A stretch of 64,000 nucleotides of DNA from Streptomyces sp. CB02056 (GCF_001905545.1 NZ_LIPD01000012.1:1-64000), one strand, 5' to 3'. Shown: positions 42,260 through 51,392, counted from the first letter of the stretch. Numbers and translations are program-made. The notes: a model not told the origin generated them from the sequence alone.

Positions 42260-43282
42260 CTACGTCCCCTCGGGCCGGCTTCGGGCCTCCCAGGCCCGGA
42301 GGGCGAGGCCGTAGGCCGCCTCCAGGCGCACCGGCCGGTCGTCCACGTCCAGCAGGGCCGCCAGGGCGTCGGCGACCTCGGGCGTCCGGTCGGCGGACGG
42401 GGCCAGGACGGACGCGGCGGCGCGCCGCAACCCGACGGCTTCCACCTCCGGATGCTCACGACCGCCCAGGGCTCGGAGGACCTCGGCGAGCACCCCGCCG
42501 TCCTGCTCGGCCGACGCCCAGGCGACGAGCAGCTCCGTCTCCTCCGCCTCGTACTCGACCGCGTGCCCCATCCGCAGGAGCGGGGCGTCGCACAGGAAGG
42601 CCGCGAGGAAGCGGCGGTGCGCGGGGTCGGGGTGCCGGTGGTGGGCCGTCAGGGCCGACCAGGTCTCCCGACTTCGGCGTTCCCCGAGCACGAACCGGAC
42701 GGCCTGCTGCCCGACGTGCCCCGGCTCCCGGTGCCGGACGGCCCTGGCCACCAACTCGTCGACCGGGGTGAGGACGCGGAACCGCCACTCCAGCCCGGTC
42801 AGCACGGCCCCGTGCCCGGCGCGCACGGTCAGCCCGCCGAGGGAGACCTGCTCGACGTCCGCGTACTGCTCGGTCACCCACACCCGCTCCGCCGGCCCCA
42901 CGGCCCCGGTCCGTCGCCGCAGCTCCTCCTCCGTCCCCGTCTCGTACCAGGCCCTGGCCAGGGCGAGCAGGTGCTCACGGGCGTCGGCGGGCAACCGCAG
43001 CGCCGGGTCCTTCCCCAGCACCGCCCCGACCAGCGCCGCCGAACCGAGGTCCACCGCGCGCAGCAGCGGGGTCGTCCCGTCGGGCAGCGGACGGTCCGGA
43101 TCGGCACCGTGGTCGACCAGGACACCGGCGACCTCGTGGTCGAACCCGTTCACGGCCGCCCACAGCAGGGGCAGCCCGTCCGCATCGCGGGCGTTCGGAT
43201 CCGCGCCTGCGGCGAGTGCCTCCCACACGCCGTCGACATCCCGCGCCCGTACCGCCGCCACCAGCCGCCCGTCCGTCGTCAT
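42260..43282 (-). CDS. ankyrin-repeat protein
   Basis: The 340-residue protein begins with two to three ankyrin-like repeats (about 1-100: WEALAAGADPNARDADGLPLL, VAGVLVDHGADPDRPLPDGTTPLL). The remainder is a helical region of unknown type with HEAT-like helices near the end (LLDVDDRPVRLEAAYGLALRA). It is soluble and probably mediates protein binding. It is transcribed alone and closed by the hairpin at 42227-42250. No operon partner suggests a target. Confidence 0.8.
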   Translation of the reverse strand: MTTDGRLVAAVRARDVDGVWEALAAGADPNARDADGLPLLWAAVNGFDHEVAGVLVDHGADPDRPLPDGTTPLLRAVDLGSAALVGAVLGKDPALRLPADAREHLLALARAWYETGTEEELRRRTGAVGPAERVWVTEQYADVEQVSLGGLTVRAGHGAVLTGLEWRFRVLTPVDELVARAVRHREPGHVGQQAVRFVLGERRSRETWSALTAHHRHPDPAHRRFLAAFLCDAPLLRMGHAVEYEAEETELLVAWASAEQDGGVLAEVLRALGGREHPEVEAVGLRRAAASVLAPSADRTPEVADALAALLDVDDRPVRLEAAYGLALRAWEARSRPEGT

Positions 43283-43406
43283 CCGCCGACTCCCCCTCGC
43301 CGCACAGCCTCCACCGGCGCACCCTAAGCCCGCCGGAGCCGGGCACGCCCTCCCCTTTTACGCCCCCGCCTCCCGCCGGGCCCGCCCGACCGGGAATCAT
43401 GATCCG

Positions 43407-43586
43407 GTGACCATCGACCTGCTGCCCGAGCCGCGCTTCGGCCCCACCGAGGCGGAGGTGTGCGAGCTGCCGGCCCCGTACGGCGGGCTGCTGCCCGGCG
43501 GGGTGCGCGGCACCTTCGTCCGCGGCTGCTCCCGGGCGACGGCCTGCTCCTCCAGCCGGGCGGGCGCATCCCGCCGCTCGCCGTAA
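43407..43586 (+). CDS. small hypothetical, possibly a frameshifted remnant
   Basis: A 59-codon frame starts at GTG 43407 with LLPEPRFGPTEAEVCELPAP and YGGLLPGGVRGTFVRG, then becomes Cys/Ser/Arg-rich and stops. A +1 frame shared with the end region reads GDGLLLQPGGRIPPLAV, more protein-like than the in-frame tail, so the gene may carry a frameshift. No ribosome site is evident. It lies 66 bp upstream of the reductase gene. I do not recognise it. Confidence 0.35.
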   Translation: MTIDLLPEPRFGPTEAEVCELPAPYGGLLPGGVRGTFVRGCSRATACSSSRAGASRRSP

Positions 43587-43652
43587 CCGCACCCGGCCCC
43601 CGCTTCCCCGTCCCTCACCACGCCACCCACCCACCCACCCACAGGAGTCACC

Positions 43653-44558
43653 ATGACCACCACCCCCCTGACCGTCGCCGTCCTCGGCCCCGGAGGCGTC
43701 GGCGGACTGATCGGCGGGCTGCTCGCCCGCGACGGCCACCGGGTCGTCTGCCTGGCCGGCGAGGCGACCGCGGCCGCGATCGCGCGGGACGGACTGCGGG
43801 TCCGCAGCGCCGAGTTCGGCGAGTTCACCGCCCGGGTGGAGGCGGCGACCGAGCTGCGCGAGCCGGTCGACGCCGTCTTCGTGACGGTCAAGGAGACGGC
43901 GCTGGCCGCCGCGCTGGACCGGTTGCCCGCGGAGGTGCTCGGCACCGGGATCGTGGTGCCGCTGCTCAACGGTCTGGACCACATGGCCGTGCTGCGCGAG
44001 CGCTACCCGGCCGCACGGGTGGTGGCCGGCACGATCCGGGTCGAGGCCGCCCGGACGGCGCCCGGGCGGATCGAGCACACCAGCCCGTTCGCCGCCATCG
44101 AGCTGGGCGCGGACGCCGAACCCGATTCCCCCGTGGCCGAGTTCGCCGAGCAGCTGCGGCACACCGGTCTGGACGTCGCACTGCGCGAGGACGAGACGGC
44201 GATGCTGTGGAGCAAGCTCTCCTTCCTCGCCCCGTTCGCCCTGCTGACCACCCGCCACGCGAGCGGGATCGGCACCGTACGCACCGAGCACCGGGCCGAA
44301 CTCCTCGCCGTGCTGGACGAGATCACCGCCGTCACCCGGGCGGTCGGCGCGCCGGCGGACGCGCAGACGCTGCTCGCCTCCTTCGACCGCATCCCCGGGA
44401 CGATGAGGTCCTCGATGCAGCGCGACGTGGAGGCCGGACGGCCGACCGAGTTGGACGCCATCGGCGGCGCCGTGCTGCGGGCGGCCGACGCGCACGCGGT
44501 GGCGGTGCCGACCATCGCCCGCCTGGTGCACGACCTGACCGAATCCGCCAACCGGTAG
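43653..44558 (+). CDS. ketopantoate reductase-like (ApbA/PanE family)
   Basis: The 301-residue protein has the N-terminal Rossmann motif VAVLGPGGVGGLIGGLLARD, the VFVTVKETAL segment with the conserved Lys, the PLLNGLDHM Asn, and a C-terminal helical domain with LWSKLSFLAPFALLT (Lys) and MQRDVEAGRPTELDAIGG. All key elements of the NADPH-dependent 2-dehydropantoate 2-reductase family are present. Distant paralogs reduce other 2-oxo acids, and the biosynthetic context is absent, so a paralog is likely. A 17-bp hairpin follows. Confidence 0.88.
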   Translation: MTTTPLTVAVLGPGGVGGLIGGLLARDGHRVVCLAGEATAAAIARDGLRVRSAEFGEFTARVEAATELREPVDAVFVTVKETALAAALDRLPAEVLGTGIVVPLLNGLDHMAVLRERYPAARVVAGTIRVEAARTAPGRIEHTSPFAAIELGADAEPDSPVAEFAEQLRHTGLDVALREDETAMLWSKLSFLAPFALLTTRHASGIGTVRTEHRAELLAVLDEITAVTRAVGAPADAQTLLASFDRIPGTMRSSMQRDVEAGRPTELDAIGGAVLRAADAHAVAVPTIARLVHDLTESANR

Positions 44559-44565
44559 CGCCTGC

Positions 44566-44609
44566 CCGGGCGTTCACCCCGCGGACGGCACCGCGGGGTG
44601 AACGCCCGG
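44566..44609 (+). terminator. 17-bp perfect hairpin terminator
   Basis: CCGGGCGTTCACCCCGC (44566-44582) pairs exactly with 44593-44609 across a 10-nt loop, 8 bp after the reductase stop. Confidence 0.85.
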
Positions 44610-44738
44610 ATCCTTCCCGCACAAAATTGACGGAACATCACATTCCGCTGGAAGCAAAGACTTTCCCAACGGTTCACGCAGTCTTCCGGAACCTCCGCAC
44701 GGCGGACCGGCGTTGATAGGGGCGGGAGGGATAGAGAC

Positions 44739-45134
44739 ATGACAAGGAAGCCGTACCGTCTGGCCGCCACCACGCTCGCACTGCTGCTCGCGGCCCCGTT
44801 GTTCACCGCGTGCGACGCCGACCAGGCCCTGGACTGTGGAAAGCGGGCGATCAGCCTCACCGGCGACGTCCAGGACCTCGCGGATTCGGCGATCAACGTC
44901 GGGCAGATCACCGACGAGAGCCGCCGCAACCACACCGTCGAGGCCTTGCGGAAGGTCGCCGACGACACCAAGAAGATCCGCGAGGGCAACGGGGACAAGA
45001 TCGACGCGGCCGCCGACCGGCTCTCCAAGGCCGTCAACGACGCCATCGACCGGGTCTCCAAGGGCAAGCAGCCCGACTTCAAACCGATCACCGACGCTGC
45101 CGGCGAGATCGGGAAGGCCTGCGCCGACTCCTGA
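44739..45134 (+). CDS. small secreted lipoprotein
   Basis: The 131-residue protein begins MTRKPYRLAATTLALLLAAP and has a lipobox LFTAC with Cys25, so it is exported and lipidated. The mature part is helical and charged, with two segments related in pattern (RRNHTVEALRKVADDTKKI and KIDAAADRLSKAVNDAIDRV) suggesting a coiled coil. Two other Cys (Cys33 in ALDCGKRA and Cys128 in GKACADS) may form a disulfide. A strong GGAGGG ribosome site lies 9 nt upstream. The function is unknown. Confidence 0.8.
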   Translation: MTRKPYRLAATTLALLLAAPLFTACDADQALDCGKRAISLTGDVQDLADSAINVGQITDESRRNHTVEALRKVADDTKKIREGNGDKIDAAADRLSKAVNDAIDRVSKGKQPDFKPITDAAGEIGKACADS

Positions 45135-45296
45135 CGCACGGGGGGCACCCCCCGTCTCCCCACGCCACCAGCTCCCGGCCCGGCGCCGCCCCGGCCGGGA
45201 GCCGGTCCCCGCCTCGGGCCCCGGCCTGTCGCCGCCGCACCGGCACCGCCAGGCGGTAGGAATGGCACCGGACCGAACCGCACCCCGGAGGCACCG

Positions 45297-45956
45297 GTGA
45301 ACCACCCGATCCTCGACCAGATCCAGCACCTGCGGGCCGAATTGGCACCCGGCGACACCGCCCCCGCGCTGGTCACCGCGCTCGCCGACGGCACCGCGCC
45401 GCGCTCGGCACTGGCCGAACTCGCCGCCCAACAGCACCGGATCATCCGCTCCGACCGCCGCAGCCTGCTGCTGCTCGCCGGCCGCACCGCGGACCGGCCG
45501 GTCAGCGCCTGGTTCGCCACCCTGGCCGAGGGCGAGAGCGCCGCGCTGCGTACCCTGCCCGCGCTCGGTGCCGCCGTCGGACTCGACCACGGCGCGCTGG
45601 AGGCCCGCCCGCCGCTGCCCGGGTGCCAGGCCTACCCGCACTACCTCGCCTGGCTCGCCCTGAACGGCGAGCCCGCCGCCGCGGCCGCCGCGCTCGTCGC
45701 CAACTTCGCCGCCTGGGGCGGCTACTGCGCCACGATCGCGCAGGCGCTGCGCCGCCAGTACGGCTTCTCCGACGAGTCCTGCGCGTTCTTCGACTTCTTC
45801 GCCCAGCCCGCGCCCGAGCTGGAGCAGCAGGCCGCCGACGCCCTGGGCTCGGACCGGCTGGACGAGCCGACCCTGGCCACCGCACACGAGTACGGGCTGC
45901 TGCTCCAGGCCTACGAGCACCTGTTCTGGGACACCCTGGGCGTCATCGACGCCTGA
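45297..45956 (+). CDS. TenA/heme-oxygenase-fold protein
   Basis: The 219-residue all-helical protein resembles TenA/PqqC-like transcriptional-activator or thiaminase-II-fold enzymes: LAELAAQQHRIIRSDRRSLL, PHYLAWLALNGEPAAAAAAL, FAAWGGYCATIAQAL, CAFFDFFAQPAPELEQQA and AYEHLFWDTL. The typical thiaminase residues cannot be confirmed by eye, so the substrate is open. The GTG has GGAGG 6 nt upstream. It is transcribed alone; a small hairpin overlaps its stop. Confidence 0.75.
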   Translation: MNHPILDQIQHLRAELAPGDTAPALVTALADGTAPRSALAELAAQQHRIIRSDRRSLLLLAGRTADRPVSAWFATLAEGESAALRTLPALGAAVGLDHGALEARPPLPGCQAYPHYLAWLALNGEPAAAAAALVANFAAWGGYCATIAQALRRQYGFSDESCAFFDFFAQPAPELEQQAADALGSDRLDEPTLATAHEYGLLLQAYEHLFWDTLGVIDA

Positions 45957-45977
45957 GGGCGAACCGTCCCGCCCTCA
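45954..45977. terminator. 8-bp hairpin between convergent genes
   Basis: TGAGGGCG (45954-45961, including the TenA-like stop codon) and CGCCCTCA (45970-45977) flank an 8-nt loop, between the TenA-like gene and the convergent lipoprotein gene. Confidence 0.5.
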
Positions 45978-45991
45978 AGCATCGGGAGGCC

Positions 45992-46534
45992 TCAGGCCTG
46001 CCAGTGCGGCTTCCCGCTGACCATCCGGCAGTAGATCACCCGGCCGCCGGCCTCGTGGGTGCTCTTGCCCAGGTCCGCGTTGCGGCAGAACTGGCCCGCC
46101 TCGTAGCAGTTGCCCGCGTTCGAGCGGATCTCGCATCCGGCGCCGGCACCGGCCGCCGCCGCGGGGGGCTCCGGGTCGTTCGGCGGCTGGGCCGTGGTCA
46201 CCTTCGGCTGCGGCGCCTTGGTGGCGGGCGGCTGCGCGGGGGCGCTGGGCTGGCCCGGAGGGGCCGCGGGCGGGGGCGTGGCCACCGGTGCCGCGGGCGC
46301 CGGCTGGGCCGGCGGAGTGCTGACCGGGGCCGCCGGCAGGACCGTCGCGGCGGGCGTCGCCGGCGGGGTGGTCGCCGCGGGGGTGGTGGCGGCGGCGGTC
46401 GGCGTGGCCGAGGCCGTGGCACCGCCGTCGGCCGCCGACGGGTCGCAACCCGTCAGCGCCAGGCCGACGGTGAGCACGAGTCCGGCGAATCCGGCCAGGC
46501 CGGCCCGACGGCGACCGGGTATCCGTGAAGGCAT
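45992..46534 (-). CDS. lipoprotein with Pro/Ala-rich linker and Cys-rich C-terminus
   Basis: The 180-residue protein has an Arg-rich N-region, a hydrophobic core and lipobox LALTGC (Cys30). A long Ala/Pro/Thr-rich linker (about 32-125) leads to a compact domain with four Cys (CEIRSNAGNCYEAGQFC and VIYCRMV) that probably forms two disulfides. The same NCYxAGQFCRxxDxG pattern is common in streptomycete secreted proteins of unknown function. An inverted repeat lies 35 bp upstream. Confidence 0.82.
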   Translation of the reverse strand: MPSRIPGRRRAGLAGFAGLVLTVGLALTGCDPSAADGGATASATPTAAATTPAATTPPATPAATVLPAAPVSTPPAQPAPAAPVATPPPAAPPGQPSAPAQPPATKAPQPKVTTAQPPNDPEPPAAAAGAGAGCEIRSNAGNCYEAGQFCRNADLGKSTHEAGGRVIYCRMVSGKPHWQA

Positions 46535-46568
46535 GGGAGGAGAACGCTCCGTTCCGTTTGGATGAGTC

Positions 46569-46592
46569 GTGCGATTGAAGCAGGAATCGCAC
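46569..46592. promoter_or_regulatory. inverted repeat upstream of lipoprotein gene
   Basis: GTGCGATT-GAAGCAGG-AATCGCAC, perfect 8-bp arms with an 8-nt gap, 35 bp before the lipoprotein start on the minus strand. It is a candidate operator or 5'-leader hairpin. Confidence 0.45.
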
Positions 46593-46748
46593 ACGGACCG
46601 TCCACCGAATCCCCACTCGTTGGCAGATCGAGACCTTCCGGTCACCGACCGTCGCCACCCCGCCCGAACCCCGGCCGCCCACCGCCCGCCGACCCGTCCC
46701 GCCCTGTTCGACCGTCCGACCAGACCGGCCGTCAGCGCGGCCCCGCCG

Positions 46749-47972
46749 TCACCGCAGCCCCGCCGTCCGGCGCTCGAACACCGCGGGGCGGGCGGTCTCC
46801 AACGCCGTGGAGACCGCGCCGAGGAGCACCGCCTCCTCCCCCAGGAGGCTCGGCGCGAGCGTCGGCCGCATCGGGGCGAGCCCGTGCAGGGCCTGCTCCA
46901 GCGGCTCCAGGAGCAGGTCCGCGCTGCTGCCGATCCCGCCGCCCAGCACCACCAGGTCCGGGTCCAGGACGGCCGAGAGCACGGCCACCGCGTAGGCGAG
47001 CCGCTCGGCCTCCCGCTCCACCGCCCGGACCGCCGCGGGCTCCCCGGCCCGGGCCCGCTCGAAGACCTGCTTCGCCGTCAGCTGCCGCGCCGCGGACTCC
47101 CCGTCCAGCCCGAAGTCCCGGGCGGCGCGCACCACGGCGTCCGCGGCGGCGTCCTGCTCGATGGTCGCGGGCGGCTCGCCGGGCCGCCCGGACAGCGGCA
47201 CCAGGCCGATCTCGCCCAGCCCGCCGTGTGCGCCGAGCAGCAGTTCGCCGTCCTTCACCACGCCCAGCCCGAGCCCGGTGCCGACCAGCAGGTAGGCGAA
47301 CATCCGGCTGCCCCGCCCGGCGCCCAGGGTGTACTCGCCGAGCGCCGCCAGGTTGGCGTCGTTGGCCACCGAGACGGCCGTCCCCAGGCCCTCGCCTATC
47401 CGGTCGAACAGTCCCGGCCTGTCCCAGCCCGGCAGGCTGTTGGCGTAGCGCACCCCGCGCCGCTGCTCGTCCCACACCCCCGGGGTGCCGATCACGGCGT
47501 GCACGATGTCCCCGGCCGCCAGGCCCGCCTCGGCGATCGCCTCGTGCGCGGCGGCGACCACGGCGTCGGCGACGGCGTTCGCCGAGCGGCCCCGGTTGGC
47601 CACGTCCCGGCGGGCGACCACCGTCCCGGCCAGGTCCGCCACCGCCACCCGCAGCCGGGCCCGGCCGATGTCCACGCCGAGCACGTGCCCGGCCGTCGGG
47701 TCGACCTCGTACAGCACAGCGGTGCGGCCGCGCTCGGGGGCCAGCCGCCCGGCCTCCCGGACCAGTCCGGCCCGCTCCAGCTCGGCCAGCGCGGCCGAGA
47801 CGGTCGGCTTGGACAGACCGGTGTCCCGGGCCAGCTGGGCGCGCGTGGAGCCGCCGCCGGTGCGCAGCAGCTCCAGCAGCAGCCACTCGTTGTTGCTGCG
47901 CAGCCGCTGCCGGTTCCACGGCACCCCGGGGGCCCCGGCCGCCGGGCGACTGGTCGGCTGGTGGGGGCTCAT
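46749..47972 (-). CDS. ROK-family transcriptional repressor
   Basis: The 407-residue protein has an N-terminal winged helix (about 20-80; GGSTRAQLARDTGLSKPTVS) and a C-terminal ROK sugar-kinase-like domain (VLGVDIGRARLRVAVADLAG, IGTPGVWDE, VANDANLAALGEY, VGTGLGLGVVKDGELLLGAH). The zinc-binding GxCGCxGC motif typical of ROK kinases is not seen after GLGEIGL. It probably senses a sugar and represses a transporter encoded elsewhere, as no sugar genes are adjacent. GGAGG lies about 6 nt upstream. Confidence 0.88.
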   Translation of the reverse strand: MSPHQPTSRPAAGAPGVPWNRQRLRSNNEWLLLELLRTGGGSTRAQLARDTGLSKPTVSAALAELERAGLVREAGRLAPERGRTAVLYEVDPTAGHVLGVDIGRARLRVAVADLAGTVVARRDVANRGRSANAVADAVVAAAHEAIAEAGLAAGDIVHAVIGTPGVWDEQRRGVRYANSLPGWDRPGLFDRIGEGLGTAVSVANDANLAALGEYTLGAGRGSRMFAYLLVGTGLGLGVVKDGELLLGAHGGLGEIGLVPLSGRPGEPPATIEQDAAADAVVRAARDFGLDGESAARQLTAKQVFERARAGEPAAVRAVEREAERLAYAVAVLSAVLDPDLVVLGGGIGSSADLLLEPLEQALHGLAPMRPTLAPSLLGEEAVLLGAVSTALETARPAVFERRTAGLR

Positions 47973-48007
47973 CGGGTTCCTCCGGTCTGGATCTTCGGGC
48001 GCGGGTC

Positions 48008-48074
48008 GGTACGGCCGGGTCGTACGTCCGGGCCGGTGCGGCCGAGTCGGTACGTCCGGGCCGGTACGGCCGGG
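48008..48074. repeat. GGTACGkCCGGG repeat, 5 copies
   Basis: GGTACGGCCGGG-like 12-mers at 48008, 48021, 48035, 48049 and 48063 have a nearly constant 13-14 bp period. They lie upstream of the ROK gene. The rest of the 349-bp gap 47973-48321 holds no gene. Confidence 0.8.
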
Positions 48075-48321
48075 TGGGCCCGGCCCGGGCCGCGGCGTCC
48101 GGGGCGGGCGCCGCCGCCCAAGTATGACCGGTGATCATCCGGTGTTCGCCTGCCGTATCCCCCGGTCCCACCCACGCCTCCCCACCACCTCCCCACTCCC
48201 CCGCGGCCTCGCCGCCGGCTCCGTGCGGAGCCGGCCGCACCCCGTTACAGCACCGTCTCCGACCGGTCAACGTTTCACCCACTTGTGGGCGTGCCGCGCC
48301 CGGGCGCGTGATCATGGGCGT

Positions 48322-50094
48322 ATGCACTTCCGGCACGGCAACCGAACAGAGGGGCCGCGGCCCGCGTCACCGGACTCCCGGTCCCTGGCGGCGACCGCGG
48401 CGGCCCTCGCCGCACGGCTTGGCGCCTTCACCAGTGGTGACAGCGCCGGCGGTGGCAGCGCCGGCGGCGAGGGCCCGGGCGACGATCCGGAGCGGCTCCG
48501 CGAGGTCCTCGCCGCCGCCCCGGTCGGCGTCGCGCTGCTCGACGAGCGGCTGCGCTGGCAGTACCTGAACGCGGCCTTCACCACCGCCACCGGGCTGCGC
48601 CGCGCCGACCTGCTCGGCCGCGCCGCCGGGGCCACCGCCTTCGCCGGGGCCCTCGGCATCCTGCGCCGGGTCCTCGCCGACGGGCTCGCCCGCGAGCACG
48701 CCACCGGCGGGCCGGACGGCGCGGGCGCCCCCGTACCGCCCGGCCTGCGGGTGCGCTACCGGGCCCTGCGGCACTCCGGGCGGACCACCGGCGTGATCGT
48801 CGTCGTGCTGGACGACCCCGACCCGGCCCGCGAGCAGCTGCGCGAGCTGGAGCGGGCCCGGGCCCGGCTCGCCCTGCTGGACGCCGCCACCGAACGGATC
48901 GGCACCACCCTCGACGTCGGCACCACCGGCACCGAGCTCGCCGCCTTCGCCGTCCCCCGGCTCGCCGATCTCGCCACCGTGGACGTGCTGCCGCCCGCGG
49001 TCGAGCCGGCCCGGGTCGGCCACGGCGCGTCCCAGCGGCTGCACCGCGTCGGCGCCCGGGCCGTACCCGCACTGGCCGACGCCCTCGCCGAGCTGCCCCG
49101 GCCCGGCGAATCGATCCGCCACCGGGAGGGCTCGGCCGCCGCGCGCAGCCTGGCGGGCGGCGTCGCCGTGCTCACCGAGCCCGGGCCCGAGGACTCCTGC
49201 CCGGCCGGGACCACCTCACTGCTGGTCCTCCCGCTGGCCGCCCGGGGCCGCCTGATCGGACTGCTCACCCTCGGCCGCACCGCCGCCGGCCCGGCCTTCA
49301 CCCCCGACGAGGCCGCCCTGCTCGGCAATCTCGCCGCCCGCGCCGCCACCGCCCTCGACAACGCCCGCAGCTTCGCCCGGTCCCAGGGCATCGCCCTGGA
49401 GCTCCAGCGGGCGCTGCTGAGCGAGCCCGGCAACCCCCACCAGAACCTCTCCCTCGCCTCCCGGTACCTTCCGTCCGGGAGCTCCTCGGTGGTCGGCGGC
49501 GACTGGTTCGAGACGGTCCGCCTGCCGTTCGGGCGCACCCTGCTGGCGATGGGCGACGTCATGGGGCACGGCGTCGAGGCCGCCGTCGACATGAGCCACT
49601 ACCGCTCCGCGCTGCGCGACCTCGCCGGGATGGACCTGCCCCCGCACCGGATCCTGCGCCAGCTCGACAACGTCATCTCCGCCGACGACTCCGCCCGCCC
49701 GGCGACCTGCCTGCTGGCCCTCGCCGACCCGGGCCGGGGCCGCTGGACGCTCTCCAGCGCGGGCCACCTGCCGCCCGCCCTGATCGCCCCAGGCCGTCCG
49801 ACCGAGCTGCTGCGCGTCCCCACCGGGCCGCCGCTCGGCACCGGCCTCGGCGGCTACGAGCAGACCGCCCACCCGCTCCTGCCGGGCCAGACCCTGCTGC
49901 TCTACACCGACGGCCTGGTCGAGCGCCGGGACGAGGACATCGACGCCTCCCTGGAGCGGCTCGCGGCCCTGCGCCTGCCCGCCACCGGGAACCTCGACGA
50001 GCTGCTCGACGCCGTCCTCCACTCCCTCGCCCCGCCCCCGGCCGCCGCCGAGGACGACATCGCCCTGCTGGTGGCCCGCCCCCGGCAGCGCTGA
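48322..50094 (+). CDS. PAS-GAF-SpoIIE phosphatase
   Basis: The 590-residue protein has a disordered Gly-rich start (to about 50), a PAS domain (about 55-165; APVGVALLDERLRWQYLNAA), a GAF domain (about 190-350; LDAATERIGTTLDVGTTGTE ... FTPDEAALLGNLAARAATAL) and a SpoIIE/PPM phosphatase (about 375-590; VVGGDWFETVRLP, MGDVMGHGVEAA, SSAGHLPPALI, LLLYTDGLVERRDEDI, EDDIALLVA). It is a typical soluble sensor phosphatase of sigma-factor partner switching. No kinase domain is fused. It is monocistronic. Confidence 0.9.
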   Translation: MHFRHGNRTEGPRPASPDSRSLAATAAALAARLGAFTSGDSAGGGSAGGEGPGDDPERLREVLAAAPVGVALLDERLRWQYLNAAFTTATGLRRADLLGRAAGATAFAGALGILRRVLADGLAREHATGGPDGAGAPVPPGLRVRYRALRHSGRTTGVIVVVLDDPDPAREQLRELERARARLALLDAATERIGTTLDVGTTGTELAAFAVPRLADLATVDVLPPAVEPARVGHGASQRLHRVGARAVPALADALAELPRPGESIRHREGSAAARSLAGGVAVLTEPGPEDSCPAGTTSLLVLPLAARGRLIGLLTLGRTAAGPAFTPDEAALLGNLAARAATALDNARSFARSQGIALELQRALLSEPGNPHQNLSLASRYLPSGSSSVVGGDWFETVRLPFGRTLLAMGDVMGHGVEAAVDMSHYRSALRDLAGMDLPPHRILRQLDNVISADDSARPATCLLALADPGRGRWTLSSAGHLPPALIAPGRPTELLRVPTGPPLGTGLGGYEQTAHPLLPGQTLLLYTDGLVERRDEDIDASLERLAALRLPATGNLDELLDAVLHSLAPPPAAAEDDIALLVARPRQR

Positions 50095-50183
50095 CGGGCC
50101 GTCGCGCGCCGGTCCTCACCGCGACAGCCGCCCGGCCCTGACGGCCCCTCGGCCCGCACCTCCCCCCGCCCCCGCACCTCCGC

Positions 50184-51392
50184 TCACACCTTCGCCAGCG
50201 CCCGCCGGACGTCCGCCCAGATGTCCTCGGGGTGCTCGATGCCCACCGACACCCGCACCGTCCCCGGGCCGATGCCCGCCGCCGCCAACTCCTCGTCCGA
50301 CAGCTGCCGGTGGGAGGTGCTGGCGGGGTGCAGCACCAGGGTGTGCACGTCGCCCAGCGACGGGGCCAGTGAGGCGAGCCGGACGGACTCGGTGAAGGTC
50401 GCGGCCGCTTCCCGGCCGCCGGCCAGGTCGAAGGCCAGGACTCCGCCGTGGCCGTCGGGCAGCAGGCGGCGGGCGAGGTCGTGGTCGGGGTGGGTGGGCA
50501 GGCCCGGGTAGTGGACGGCGGTGACCGCGGGGTGGGCGGCGAGCCGGCCGGCCAGGTCGAGCGCGGTCTCGCACTGGCGGCGGACCCGCAGGGCGAGGGT
50601 CTGCATCCCCCGCAGGGTCAGCCAGGCGGCGAACGGGTCGGCGGAGGCGCCGAGTTCGAGCGAGCGCCGCCAGACCTGGTGGTGCAGCGCCGGGTCGGCG
50701 AAGACGGCGATCCCGCCGAGGACGTCCGAGTGTCCGCCGAGGTACTTGGTCACGGAGTGGATCACGATGTCCGCGCCGTGCTCGATCGGGCGGCACAGCA
50801 GCGGGGTCGCGAAGGTGTTGTCCACCACGCTCACCACCCCGGCCCGCTTGGCGACGGCGATCAGCCCGGGCAGGTCGGTGACCCGGGTGGTGGGGTTGGA
50901 GACGGTCTCCAGGAACAGCACCCGGGTGGTGGGGCGCAGTGCGGCCGCCACTCCGGCCGGGTCGTCGCCGTTCACGTAACCGACCTCGACGCCCCAGCGC
51001 TCGGTGAGGTCGGTCAGCGCGCCGACGGTGCCGCCGTACAGGCTGCGCTGGGCGATCACGTGGTCGCCGGCACGCAGCAGGGCGAGCAGCGCGGTGTTGA
51101 TCGCCCCCATGCCGGAGGCGGTGGCGAGGGCTCCGGTGCCGCCCTCGAGTCCGGCGACGGCCTGCTCCAGCGAGCGGACGGTGGGGTTGCCGAAGCGGTT
51201 GTAGAAGAAGGCGCCGTCCGGTCCCCCATGGGCTCCGGCGAGCGCGTCGCCGGTGTCGAAGGCGAACAGGTGGCTCTGGTGCAGCGGGACGCCCAGCGGA
51301 CGGCTGCCGGTGACCTCGGTGAGCGGCGGGTGGACGACCCGGCTCTCGGGGCGCAGCTCGTCGGGGGCCTCGTGGGAGTGGTGGTCGCTCAT
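50184..51392 (-). CDS. cystathionine gamma-synthase/gamma-lyase-like PLP enzyme
   Basis: The 402-residue protein belongs to the Cys/Met metabolism PLP family: FFYNRFGNPTVRSLEQAVAG, ATASGMGAINTALLALL, VVDNTFATPLL and the PLP-lysine motif SVTKYLGGHSDVLGG, ending in RVSVGIEHPEDIWADV. It makes or cleaves C-S bonds of homocysteine or cystathionine; synthase, lyase and O-acylhomoserine sulfhydrylase cannot be told apart by eye. The ATG at 51392 was chosen over 51401 because GAGGA is properly spaced. No methionine genes are adjacent. Confidence 0.9.
   Translation of the reverse strand: MSDHHSHEAPDELRPESRVVHPPLTEVTGSRPLGVPLHQSHLFAFDTGDALAGAHGGPDGAFFYNRFGNPTVRSLEQAVAGLEGGTGALATASGMGAINTALLALLRAGDHVIAQRSLYGGTVGALTDLTERWGVEVGYVNGDDPAGVAAALRPTTRVLFLETVSNPTTRVTDLPGLIAVAKRAGVVSVVDNTFATPLLCRPIEHGADIVIHSVTKYLGGHSDVLGGIAVFADPALHHQVWRRSLELGASADPFAAWLTLRGMQTLALRVRRQCETALDLAGRLAAHPAVTAVHYPGLPTHPDHDLARRLLPDGHGGVLAFDLAGGREAAATFTESVRLASLAPSLGDVHTLVLHPASTSHRQLSDEELAAAGIGPGTVRVSVGIEHPEDIWADVRRALAKV

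Noticed and set aside
44690..44720. ECF-type promoter (GGAAC...GTT) before the lipoprotein gene
   Set aside because: The spacer counts to 19, and such a short match is expected by chance.
46569..46592. Terminator hairpin
   Set aside because: It lies upstream of the start codon of the minus-strand gene and far from any gene end; kept as a possible operator instead.
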